Assembly: GCA_014584395.1 (NCBI GenBank) | Contig: JACTMY010000019.1 | Coordinates: 62,001-126,000, forward strand | Origin: Planctomycetota bacterium | Lineage (GTDB): Bacteria > Planctomycetota > Planctomycetia > Gemmatales > HRBIN36 | Length of the DNA: 64,000 bases | Reading direction: 5' to 3' | Part shown: piece after piece, positions 17,310-25,939 of the stretch | How the letters are laid out: every line of letters starts with the position of its first letter | How positions within the stretch are numbered: the stretch's first letter is position 1 | The notes under the pieces: model-generated | What the model was told of the DNA's origin: nothing | The model's database searches: none | The model's input: the letters and a program-made list of their open reading frames with translations, nothing else | Translations under genes and position numbers: made by a program

Positions 17310-18371
17310 ATGGGCGTCGAATCAGGCAAGCAAAAGCGCCTGACCGATTACGCCTCCTGCGCCGGCTGAGCCGGCAAGCTCGCCCCCTTGGGGCTAGCGC
17401 AGGTGCTGCGTGATCTACCCAAGCTGACGGATGCCAATGTCATCGTCGGACCGGAAACGTCCGACGACGCGGGGGTCTACCGTCTCACGGAGGATCTCGC
17501 CATCGTCCAGACGGTCGATTTCTTTCCCCCCGTCGTGGACGATCCGTTCGTCTATGGGCAGATCGCCGCCGCCAACGCTCTCTCCGACGTCTACGCCATG
17601 GGCGGGACGCCCAAGACCGCGCTCAACCTGGTCGGCTTCCCGGATCAGGAATTGCCGCTCTCCCTCCTCGGCCGCATCATCGAAGGCAGCGCCGAACGCT
17701 TGGCCCTAGCGGGCGCCGTGATCTTGGGCGGCCATTCTGTGCGCGACGCCGAGATCAAATTCGGCTTGGCGGTGACCGGGCTGATTCATCCGCAACAGGT
17801 GCTGACCAATGCCGGCGCCCAGCCGGGCGACCTGCTCGTCTTGACCAAGCCGCTCGGCACGGGCTTTGTCACCACGGCGAACAAGAAGGGGTCCTGTCCG
17901 GCCGAGGTGCTGGCCGCCGCCGTCCAGAGCATGATTCAGCTCAACGAACCGGGCATGCGGGCGTTTCGCCGAGTGGGCGTGCACGCGGTCACGGACGTGA
18001 CGGGCTTCGGCCTGGCGGGCCATGCCTTCGAGATGGCCCAGGGGAGCCGCGTCACGATCGAACTGCATCTCGCGCAGCTGCCCCTGCTGCCCGGGGTGGA
18101 GCCGCTGGTCGAAGCCGGCTTCTTCACCCGAGCGCGGAAAAGCAATCGGCAGTTCGTCGACCCGGGCTTGAAGATCGAAGGCGAGCCGAACCCCGTGCGG
18201 TTTGAGATCTTCCTCGATGCGCAGACCTCCGGGGGATTATTGGTAAGCCTGCCCGAGGAGCGCGTGGATGCCTTCATTCAGCAGGCGCTGGCCGAGGGTT
18301 GCCTGGCCGCCGCCGTCGTGGGCCGGGTGCTGCCCGAACAGCTTCCTTATCGCTTGATCGTGCGGGATTGA
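17310..18371 (+). CDS. selD: Selenide, water dikinase SelD, itself a selenoprotein (UGA = Sec20)
   Basis: SelD makes selenophosphate from selenide and ATP, the selenium donor for tRNA-Sec and selenouridine. Read through the UGA at 17367-17369, the 353-residue protein begins with the family motif SCAG-U-AGK; the active-site position held by Cys or Sec is Sec20, followed by the essential Lys. Downstream are the ATP/Mg motifs DDAGVY, TVDFFPPVVDDPF and GGHSVRDAEIKFG, and the C-terminal TDVTGFGLAGHAFEMA. The start at 17310 has a strong GGGGAAAGGAG site 5 bases upstream; the in-frame ATG at 17283 is less likely. If UGA is read as stop, only a fragment starting after the active site would be called. 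Confidence 0.95.
17378..17398 (+). promoter_or_regulatory. Putative bacterial SECIS hairpin of selD
   Basis: An 8-bp stem with one internal mismatch (17378-17386 with 17390-17398) starts 9 bases after the UGA. The apical loop (CTT) is 18-20 bases downstream of it. Distance and stem strength fit a bacterial SECIS, though the loop lacks the usual early G, so the loop register is uncertain. Confidence 0.5.
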
Positions 18372-18390
18372 GAAACGCCCTGTAAACTTG

Positions 18391-21300
18391 CTAATCCTTC
18401 AGCAGATCCCTGGCGCGGTCGCGCTGTTTTGGGTTCGGCCAGTCGTGCAGCCTTTTTTTCAAGCCCTCGTCCAGCCACTCCTTCTTGACCGTCCCCTTGT
18501 CCAACGCTTCGAGCAAGCCATCGACGCGGCCTTCCGTCCGCAGGAGGGCTTCCAGGGCCAGCTTGCGGTTGCCCGCGCTGTAATGACCCATGCCCGATAG
18601 CAACAACGCCGCCGCCTCCGGCTCATCCACGTCCGAGAGGCCGCTGATCGCCCCCATCTGCAATTCATCATGAACGCCCTTGGCCAGATATTTAATCAAC
18701 ACCGGCCGGCTCTTGGTCCAGCGGTCCACGGCGATCATCCGCAGGGCATCGTAGCGCGTCCCCGCGGGGACTTTTTCATCCTCCGCCATGGCATAGGAAA
18801 GCTCCAAGGCCCGGTGATAGCGAGCCAAGGCCGGCGGGCTGGTGTGAAACAACTCTTGGATCCGCAGGTGCGGCCATTGGCCATTCAGGCTGATGCCATT
18901 GATGATGCCGCCGCCGATTACGACGGCTTGCCAATCGCGCAGCGGCTCTTGCATGTGCGGCAAGGCCGCGAGCAGCAGTTGATGCAGCACGTCGGTTTCA
19001 TTCTTGCGGGCCGCGGTGATCGACACCCGCCAAATCCAGGGGATCCGCCGATATTCCTCCTTCGGGTCGTCCTTGAGATCGGCGGCCAGGGCGGCCACGA
19101 TCGCGGCGGCTTGCCCCAGGTGCTTGTTGAGCAGGGCGGTTTTCTGTTCGCCCGGCACCTTGTCGTCCAGAAGCTGCATGGCCACGGTCTTGGGGTCGTC
19201 CACGGCCGCACTCGCTCCCGCCGGGCCGGTCAGCAGCGCCAACAGGTCGGCCATGTCCTGCTTCGTCAGGTCCTTTTCCATCCCCTCGGGCATGAGTGAT
19301 TTGCCCGTGGCCCGCAACTCCTCGATGTCGCGGCGCAGCAAAACGTGTTCCTTGCTTTCCTGGCCGCGGAGGGTGATGCTGGTCGAACTCTCACTGACCA
19401 GCACGCCGCTGTGCAACAGACCCGCCTTGGACAGGGCCAAATACTCGACGAAGCGATTGTCGATCGTGCGGTTCGGGTCGAGAATCTCGGCGAGGAGATA
19501 GGCCGGGGTGCGGTTGCCGATGGAGGCCAGGTCAGGCCCCACGGCATGCCCCGCGTCCTGCCACTTATGGCAATTGGCGCACTGTTTTTGAAAGAGGAGT
19601 TGGCCGCGAGCCGCATCGCCCTTGAGCGCCAGGGCCTCTTGATAGTCGCGGAGCAGATCGGCCCGAGGCGTGTCGTTCATGAAATGCCGTTCCGCTTGGG
19701 AACGCAAGGCGGCGTCGGAAAGGTTGAGCAGCCGCTGGCGCCGAGCAGCATCGATCATGCCGGGAATGATTTCCTGCTGGTCGAGACTGGCCAGCAACTG
19801 TTTTTGCCAGGCGGGTCGGCTGAGAAGCAGGTCCAGGGCCTGGTTTTTCAGCGCCGGGGAAAGCTGCTTCCAGCGCGAAGCGATCAGGGCCGCTGCCGCC
19901 GCATCCTCCATCCTGCCGAGGGCGAGCAACGCTTCGGTTTGCACTTGGTCGGAAGATTGGGGCGTGAGCACTTGCCCCAAGAGGTCCACCTCCAGGCGCT
20001 CCTGCGAACGGACCCTGCCCATGAGCCGCAGGGCTGCTTTCCGATCCTCTTCCGCCGTGGTATCGGCGAGCACCATCTGGCGAACCTGGCCGAGGGTGCG
20101 CTGCCAGGCAGCCATGAGCTGTGCGTCGAAGATTTTCTCCACGGTCTGGCCCTTGCGTTGCAAGTGATCCAACAGGCTGCCCAGGAGGTCCCATTGCCAT
20201 TGTTGGGGTTTCTCTTCGCCATGGGGCAGCAGCGCTTGCACCATGGCGGCCAAGGCGCGCCGATCCTCCCAGCCCACGGCCAGGCTCATCAACTTGCGCA
20301 GCAGCGCGTCCGGCGGCCGGTTCGTGCCCTGCGACGCCAGGCACAAGTCCATGACGATCGCCAGGTGGGGAGGGCGAACGCTGCTCAGCGCCGCGGCCAC
20401 AAGGTAGGGATCGTGTGCATGGTCCAGGAGCAAGCGTGCCAGAGCTTGAGCGGCATCGGGGGAATCGCTGAAGCCGAGCGTGAGGGCCGTTTGCAGTCTG
20501 ACCTGCGGATCCTCGTCTTTGGTCAAGGAGCAAACCTTGGCGCGCACGCCGTCATGGCTCAAGAACGGCTCGGCCCAGCGCAGGGCATTGCGGCGCACTC
20601 CAGGGTGTGAATCGGTTAGAGCGGATTCCACTTGAGCCGCCGTGAGCTGCCCCATGCCCTGTAAAAGGGCCAGCGCGTGCAGCCGAGTCTCCGCCCGCGG
20701 ATGGCTCGCCAGCTTTGCCAGCCAAGGGATGGCCGAGGCATCGGAGCGCCAGAGCAGCATTTGACTGGCCATGTCGCGCTGCCAGCCGTTGGGACTGTCG
20801 AGCGCCGCCGCCAGGCCCGCCGCGTCGAGCTGCTCCAACGGCACACGCTGCCGCGGGGCCTTGTCCTTGGGATAGACCCGATAGATGCGGCCCATCGTGC
20901 TCCCGGCCCGCAGATCGAGCTTGGCCAAATCGCCCGGCGGAATCCAGATGGGATGCTCGATGACGAAGCGATACATGTCCACGATCCAGAGGGCGCCATC
21001 GGGGCCGGTGCGGACCTGCACGGGTCGAAACCAGGGGTCCAGCGACGCCAGGAATTCCCGATCCTGCTCTTCCGGCGCGCGCACGGCCTTGAAGCTGCTT
21101 CCCGAAGGTTGCAGGATGCGACGATGCACTAATAAATTGACCGCTTCGCAGATGAACGCATTGCCGCGGAAGTCATCGCCGAGCAGGTCATCCCGGTAGA
21201 TTTCGTAGCCGCACGCGGCGGTGGGCCGGCCCGAGGGACCGGAGCGCGCGAAGAGCTGCATGTTCGGCGCGATGGGATAAAGCCGTTCCCGAGCCGTCCA

Positions 21301-23415
21301 GGGCGCCATGGGGACCGCCGCGGGAGGGGCGGCGACGTGCGGGTTGCGGCGCAGATAATGGTCCGGCAGCGGATAATGCCAGCCGATGGTCGAGTTGTCG
21401 CAGCCAAACCAGCTTCCCCAATCATCGCGGCACCGCCCTTGCTGCGTGCGGCCAGTGGCGGGTTCGAGGTTCCCCTCATCCGGACGGATGCGGAAGTCGC
21501 GGTGGCCCAGGCGGAAGGATTGCCCTTTTTCATTCGTGATGGCCCCTCCATACAACCCGCAGGAGCCATGCCACCAATGATCCAACCCATACGCGATGCT
21601 GTTCACCCGCGCCTGGTAATTTTCGGTGCCGAAGCCGGTGTAGAGCTTGCGGACGACGTCGGCCCGGCCATCGCCATCTGTATCCTCGGCATACAAAATA
21701 TCCGGCGCCGCACACACAAGCACGCCCCGGCGATAGGCCGTCACTCCCGTCGGAAAGGGGATCTGGTCGAGGAAAACGGTGGCTCGATCATATTGGAAAT
21801 CGCCCCGGCTGGCGGTGAGCAGGCGAACGCGCCCGCCGGGTTGATAGCGGCCATCCGTCCCTTGCGGATAGTCCGCCATCTCCGCCACAAACATCCGCCC
21901 ATCAGGACCCCAATCGATGGCCACGGGCGAGCCGACGAACGGCTCGGCGGCCACCAGTTCCACGTGGAAATGACTGCGTATCTGGGCCAGCGATTGCTGC
22001 GGCGAGGACGGCTTGGACCCGCCGACCTTGTCGGGAGCAAACGGCGGCTTGAAGGGCTGACCAAGCTGGCGATGAACCGCGTCGATGATCGGCTGCTCCA
22101 AGCCGGGCTTCAGGCGGGCAGGAAGGTCGTAATAGGTCATTGCTCCGCCGCCTTCGTAACCGCCCTCTTTCAGGATGCGTTCGGAGGCGATGTAGCAGGG
22201 GACGTCGTTGGCATAGGCATTGACCCAGAGACGGTGCGGGTCCAGCTCCTTCTTCAGCCTGAGGGCATAATCGACGACCACTTCCCCGGGCAGAAAGACC
22301 ATGGCCAGGGAATCCCCGAAGGCCCAGGTTTGGACGCTGTAGTCGATCTGCGTTTTGAGCTTCTCGCCGCGTGCCAGCCGCTCCAATTGGACCTGGGCAT
22401 GGTAGCCGATGGCATCCTTGCGTTGGGCCCGCGTCTCCCACTCTTCTTGGCTGGGCAAGGCGTCCAGAGCGAGCATCATCGGTTCCAACTTGGCTTGCAA
22501 GGGACCGGTGATCGGCTTGAGAAAGCCGCCGAGCAGCCGCTTGACCTCATCCGCGATCTCGCCCCCATGCCCCCGGGCCAGGTCGACGCGGTCCCCGGTG
22601 ACGCCGCGCTCCGGGTTCGCATCCGCCCCGCAGCCGATGGCGACCAGGGCCACCACCCCCGGCTGATGGGCTTCGATCAACTCCGCCGCGTAACCCGCCC
22701 AGTCGCCGGTGATGCGGTTGAAGGAGAGCGTCGTGCAATGGCAGGCATAGTTCACGAAGAGCGCCCGGATTTTTCCTGCGGGCGTTTTCACGACCATGAG
22801 CGGCAGATCATGATCCACCGGGCCGCCCTTGGTCCTGCGATTCGCAGCAAAGCGAGCCTGCCCCAGGGCAAAGTACAGTTGGCTCGGCTGCACGTCCTTA
22901 TGAGCGGCGAGGACGGCCTGCTCCATCTTGTCGGTCAGCTCGGCCGTGTAGCGGTCGATGCGGGCTTGATGGTCAGCGGGAATAGGAACGCCGAACAGCG
23001 TGAACAGGTTCCCCGCGATCATGGGGGCGGTGTGGGTGTGCGTGGCACAGATGGCGAAGCGTTCGGGTTTGAGGCCGATCTTCTGGGCCAGCCGCGCGGC
23101 CAGGGTTTGCCGCAGATGCAGAGGAATGCCGATGCTGTCCACCGTGAGCAGCACGGTCGGCTCCTCGGCCCCGATCACCAATGCCTTGACCCAAATCTTC
23201 TGCTCCACGCCCTCCGACTCGGCCCTGCGGGAGCCGAACCCGCTCAGGCGAATCGGGTAATCGGGGGTGATGTCCACCTTGGCCACGCCCACCTGCCAGG
23301 TCGCCGGCGGCGGTTCTGCTGGCAAGGCGGCCAACGGTTTGGCGGGGAGGCCAAGACCATGAAGCCCGACGAAGCTTGGCAAGCAAAGGAAGGCAAAAAC
23401 GGTCAAGGAACGCAT
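18391..23415 (-). CDS. Ceramidase-like / PVC membrane-bound dehydrogenase / HEAT / haem-binding fusion protein
   Basis: This 1,674-residue secreted protein starts at 23415 (GGAG ribosome-binding site, signal peptide at about residues 1-24). Residues 35-470 match the neutral/alkaline ceramidase N-terminal family, with the zinc/His motif ATHTHTAP and NYACHCTTLS. Residues about 500-890 match the PVC-type membrane-bound dehydrogenase beta-propeller (AIDWGPDGRMFVAEMADYP and related motifs). HEAT-like helical repeats cover about 900-1260. A planctomycete haem-binding domain with CANCH (about 1278) runs to about 1400, followed by another helical region. This resembles planctomycete secreted sugar- or lipid-degrading redox proteins; the ceramidase fusion is unusual. 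It converges with selD (19-base gap). Confidence 0.88.
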   Translation of the reverse strand: MRSLTVFAFLCLPSFVGLHGLGLPAKPLAALPAEPPPATWQVGVAKVDITPDYPIRLSGFGSRRAESEGVEQKIWVKALVIGAEEPTVLLTVDSIGIPLHLRQTLAARLAQKIGLKPERFAICATHTHTAPMIAGNLFTLFGVPIPADHQARIDRYTAELTDKMEQAVLAAHKDVQPSQLYFALGQARFAANRRTKGGPVDHDLPLMVVKTPAGKIRALFVNYACHCTTLSFNRITGDWAGYAAELIEAHQPGVVALVAIGCGADANPERGVTGDRVDLARGHGGEIADEVKRLLGGFLKPITGPLQAKLEPMMLALDALPSQEEWETRAQRKDAIGYHAQVQLERLARGEKLKTQIDYSVQTWAFGDSLAMVFLPGEVVVDYALRLKKELDPHRLWVNAYANDVPCYIASERILKEGGYEGGGAMTYYDLPARLKPGLEQPIIDAVHRQLGQPFKPPFAPDKVGGSKPSSPQQSLAQIRSHFHVELVAAEPFVGSPVAIDWGPDGRMFVAEMADYPQGTDGRYQPGGRVRLLTASRGDFQYDRATVFLDQIPFPTGVTAYRRGVLVCAAPDILYAEDTDGDGRADVVRKLYTGFGTENYQARVNSIAYGLDHWWHGSCGLYGGAITNEKGQSFRLGHRDFRIRPDEGNLEPATGRTQQGRCRDDWGSWFGCDNSTIGWHYPLPDHYLRRNPHVAAPPAAVPMAPWTARERLYPIAPNMQLFARSGPSGRPTAACGYEIYRDDLLGDDFRGNAFICEAVNLLVHRRILQPSGSSFKAVRAPEEQDREFLASLDPWFRPVQVRTGPDGALWIVDMYRFVIEHPIWIPPGDLAKLDLRAGSTMGRIYRVYPKDKAPRQRVPLEQLDAAGLAAALDSPNGWQRDMASQMLLWRSDASAIPWLAKLASHPRAETRLHALALLQGMGQLTAAQVESALTDSHPGVRRNALRWAEPFLSHDGVRAKVCSLTKDEDPQVRLQTALTLGFSDSPDAAQALARLLLDHAHDPYLVAAALSSVRPPHLAIVMDLCLASQGTNRPPDALLRKLMSLAVGWEDRRALAAMVQALLPHGEEKPQQWQWDLLGSLLDHLQRKGQTVEKIFDAQLMAAWQRTLGQVRQMVLADTTAEEDRKAALRLMGRVRSQERLEVDLLGQVLTPQSSDQVQTEALLALGRMEDAAAAALIASRWKQLSPALKNQALDLLLSRPAWQKQLLASLDQQEIIPGMIDAARRQRLLNLSDAALRSQAERHFMNDTPRADLLRDYQEALALKGDAARGQLLFQKQCANCHKWQDAGHAVGPDLASIGNRTPAYLLAEILDPNRTIDNRFVEYLALSKAGLLHSGVLVSESSTSITLRGQESKEHVLLRRDIEELRATGKSLMPEGMEKDLTKQDMADLLALLTGPAGASAAVDDPKTVAMQLLDDKVPGEQKTALLNKHLGQAAAIVAALAADLKDDPKEEYRRIPWIWRVSITAARKNETDVLHQLLLAALPHMQEPLRDWQAVVIGGGIINGISLNGQWPHLRIQELFHTSPPALARYHRALELSYAMAEDEKVPAGTRYDALRMIAVDRWTKSRPVLIKYLAKGVHDELQMGAISGLSDVDEPEAAALLLSGMGHYSAGNRKLALEALLRTEGRVDGLLEALDKGTVKKEWLDEGLKKRLHDWPNPKQRDRARDLLKD

Positions 23416-23795
23416 GAGGCAAGTCTCCAATGGCGGGAAGGCAGGCGGGATGATGCAGTACATGATAAATCATGCCGACGGCCAATGGAAGCGTCGAGGG
23501 GGAATGGCGTGATCAATGGAGAGCGGGGTTGCTTCAGCACCCCGAGTATTTCTTGCGCGTCAGCGCCCCGAGTGCTTTTGACGCCTCAAATACCGTTTGT
23601 CCCAGACTTTTGCTTTACAACCTCAAATTTTTACATTTGCTGTTACGTTCGTCGACGCTTGCAGCATTAGAAGATGCAGCTCAACTGGCCTATCGATTTC
23701 AATAGCCAAGGCAGCACCTCTTAAACGGCCCCCTTCGAGCACATCTCACGGGGCTTGTTTGAGTGCTTTTTTTTCAACGCATGATGGAGAATGAG
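23416..23795. other. AT-richer intergenic region between the fusion protein and the toxin-like gene
   Basis: No convincing gene. It is more AT-rich than its flanks. It holds two imperfect copies of a GC(A/G)CCCCGAGT-TT unit (about 23537-23580) and the probable promoter at 23610-23637. Confidence 0.5.
23610..23637 (+). promoter_or_regulatory. Candidate sigma-70-type promoter for the toxin-like gene
   Basis: TTGCTT (23610-23615) and TACATT (23632-23637) are separated by 16 bases in an AT-rich stretch about 160 bases upstream of the ATG. Confidence 0.35.
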
Positions 23796-25397
23796 ATGCG
23801 CGATGAAGCCGTTTACCACCGCACTTTTTTGCCGAACGGGCCTTACGCCAAGGAATGCAAACAGGATTGCCATCAACCCAGACAGCCTGGCAACCGCTTC
23901 GACAATCAAGAGTCGCTGATCCGGCGTCCGCAACCCTTTGAAAATTCCCCCGGCCAGGCCTTCCAAACGGCCGACATGCGCTTGAAGGATCGCCCCTACT
24001 ATTCCGGGCAGAAGCGCTACGAAGCGCTGATGTATCAGGGACAGAAACTGCTTCCCATTCAGATCGTCGCGAAGGTCGATCAACGCTTCGTCGATTACGC
24101 CACGCCGTTTGAAGCGAGCTTCAGCATTTTGGTTCACGATGGGCCTGAACGCCTTTTGCCCGTCGTGGACGAAAATTATCTGGTCATCGGCCACATGGGC
24201 ATCGTGGAAGGCTTCCGCATGCTGGTGATCGGCGAAGGTTCCGACGAGGTCAATCGTTTCAGCCTCGACATCATTGAAGATTATCTGGCGTTGGATGAGC
24301 CGATCATCGTCCGGCGAAAACGCATCGATGGGTGGAGCTACCTGGACAACAAGGCGCCGACGGCGTGGTACCACGTCCTCACGAATGAGGATGGCGAGGT
24401 GATCTCTGGCGAGTATGCGCGCTCTTCCCCGGGGGCCATCGCCGTCGCTGGACCTTTGGAATACATCACCGGCGCGGCCCTGTTGGCCAAACTCACGGGC
24501 AAGGCGCTCGGCATGGCCGTCCGGGCCATCGGCCGCAAACTGATGCAGACGCAGGCCGCCCAGCGCATGGCGGAAACGTCCACCCTGTTGATCCGGCGCG
24601 TGTTGGCGAAGCGCAGCGAACGCCGGCTGGCGCGCTTGGCGAACAGCCATTACAACCCCGTCACGGGAATGACCCAAGCGCACCATCGCGCCTTTGTGGC
24701 CGCCGCTCACGAATCCCAAACCATCATCGTCGTGCGGCACACCAACCCCAAATCCATTCCCTTGATCGAACGCGGCTGCCCCGGCAAACCGAAAGACTTG
24801 GAGTTCATCAACACCAGCCCGCAAACGGGCATCGTCATGGCCAACACGGCCGAGGAAGTGGCCCGGGCCCAACGGCTGGGTTACTTTGTCGTGCAGGATG
24901 GCAGCAAGGCGCGGCGCCTCGTTCGCCAAGGCTCCAAGGAAGTGACCGAAGAGTTGCCGCTGCGCGCCCCCTTCTGGCAGTTGGAAAAGGGGCAAGTCAT
25001 CGATCCCAAGCTGCATAAGCCCATTGTGGGGGATTACGATTTGATGGGCGTGATTGACCCCAAAGCCCCTGGGCGCGTGCTCGGCTTGGTGGCCAAGGAA
25101 GGCAAATTGCTGACGGACATCTCCAATCCCACGGTGCAGCGTGCGTCCGCCGCCGTCAATTCTCGATTGGATATTCCGCGCGTCTTGCACGGCCCGCAGG
25201 ATCACTACAAGGGCTTTCGCAAGGGCGCCTCGGCCTATTATCCTGACGGCGTGGTCGTGCACATGGAAACCGAAGACGCGGTGCGCGCTTTTTATAACCG
25301 CCTGGGCCGGCCAACGCGCGTGGGCAGCCACCCCAGACCGGCGCCGGACGTGCCCGTGGCCGATGAACTGGCGCGCCGCCGAGCCGCCCGACGATAA
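23796..25397 (+). CDS. Orphan protein with C-terminal ExoY/edema-factor-like (anthrax toxin A) domain
   Basis: This 533-residue protein starts at the ATG at 23796 (GATGGAG 6 bases upstream); 23781 is an alternative. Residues 1-215 match nothing I recognise. An Ala/Gly-rich helical linker (about 215-265) follows, as in polymorphic toxins. From about 285 the sequence resembles ExoY/CyaA/EF adenylate cyclases: a segment like AAHESQTIIVVR, LIERGCPGKP with Lys331, NTSPQTGIV (compare ExoY GPQAGFI), and the metal-binding pair DYD (Asp413, Asp415) in GDYDLMGVID. An HGPQDH segment (His465) and an acidic C-terminal part (VVVHMETEDAV) follow. The second conserved Lys of ExoY is not obvious. No secretion signal or immunity gene is apparent. 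Confidence 0.65.
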   Translation: MRDEAVYHRTFLPNGPYAKECKQDCHQPRQPGNRFDNQESLIRRPQPFENSPGQAFQTADMRLKDRPYYSGQKRYEALMYQGQKLLPIQIVAKVDQRFVDYATPFEASFSILVHDGPERLLPVVDENYLVIGHMGIVEGFRMLVIGEGSDEVNRFSLDIIEDYLALDEPIIVRRKRIDGWSYLDNKAPTAWYHVLTNEDGEVISGEYARSSPGAIAVAGPLEYITGAALLAKLTGKALGMAVRAIGRKLMQTQAAQRMAETSTLLIRRVLAKRSERRLARLANSHYNPVTGMTQAHHRAFVAAAHESQTIIVVRHTNPKSIPLIERGCPGKPKDLEFINTSPQTGIVMANTAEEVARAQRLGYFVVQDGSKARRLVRQGSKEVTEELPLRAPFWQLEKGQVIDPKLHKPIVGDYDLMGVIDPKAPGRVLGLVAKEGKLLTDISNPTVQRASAAVNSRLDIPRVLHGPQDHYKGFRKGASAYYPDGVVVHMETEDAVRAFYNRLGRPTRVGSHPRPAPDVPVADELARRRAARR

Positions 25398-25705
25398 CGG
25401 GAAGACGATCAACGCCCCGGGATCCGAAGGAAGTGGTGATTCCGCGACGGACACACGTCGCGGCCCCAGCCACCCGTGCTTGTCCAGTCGGAGTAACGCC
25501 TGGTCAGGGCACCCGGCGCTGGCGGAACAACTATACGCAGCGCTCTATGACCGGCGCATCACCGTGCGTTCATGATGATCCTATTCGCAGAATTGTTTGC
25601 CCCCATCATCGCCATGAGCATTAAAATGGAAACTACGGCTTGTACGTAGATGGCGGCATATGCATTTAAAGATTTGGCGTCCACGGACCTGCACGGGAGA
25701 TTTAA
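25398..25705. other. Intergenic region
   Basis: No gene supported. A 7-bp inverted repeat (CCGCGAC/GTCGCGG, 25442-25463, 8-base loop) lies 45 bases after the toxin-like gene, without a T-tract. The last 100 bases before the antitoxin gene are AT-rich. Confidence 0.5.
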
Positions 25706-25939
25706 ATGTCATCAACGATTCCTGTCGAGGAAGCCCAGACCAAACTGAAGGATTTGATCCATACTCTAGCGCCGGGCGATGAGATTATCCTGACGGAAAA
25801 CCATCAGCCGGTAGCTCGGTTGGTCAGCGAGACGGCAAGGCCGCGCAAACCCCGTGTTCCAGGCAACTGCAAGGGCATCATCGACTTGCGGGTTGAGGAT
25901 GAGAGGGGTTGTAAATTAAGCGTACGGTCAATTCCTTGA
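25706..25939 (+). CDS. Phd/YefM-type antitoxin, C-terminus apparently altered
   Basis: This 77-residue protein has an intact Phd/YefM DNA-binding fold (VEEAQTKLKDLIHTL, then GDEIILTENHQPVARLV) and the typical linker RPRKPRVPGNCKG. The usual tail after that motif would be a short acidic toxin-binding helix. Here it continues IIDLRVEDERGCKLSVRSIP, which diverges after about residue 68. The 3' 62 bases overlap the 3' end of the convergent DUF4411 gene. No VapC/Doc-like toxin follows on the same strand. It is probably a residual antitoxin whose end was replaced when neighbouring DNA arrived. Confidence 0.7.
   Translation: MSSTIPVEEAQTKLKDLIHTLAPGDEIILTENHQPVARLVSETARPRKPRVPGNCKGIIDLRVEDERGCKLSVRSIP

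Noticed and set aside
17367-17369. TGA in selD as a sequencing error or inactivating mutation
   Set aside because: It falls precisely at the Cys/Sec active-site position of the family, the frame is otherwise perfect, and the neighbouring gene shows the same pattern at its own CxxU site.
21337-23670. A 777-codon plus-strand frame opposite the ceramidase/dehydrogenase gene
   Set aside because: Antisense to a protein with recognisable domains throughout; no ribosome-binding site or family similarity.
23721-25454. A 577-codon minus-strand frame opposite the toxin-like gene
   Set aside because: The plus-strand frame has ExoY-like motifs and a ribosome-binding site; the opposite frame has low-complexity Gly/Ala/Arg composition.
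25433-25624. Short frames after the toxin-like gene considered as an immunity gene
   Set aside because: Overlapping frames in several registers, none with a ribosome-binding site or plausible protein composition.
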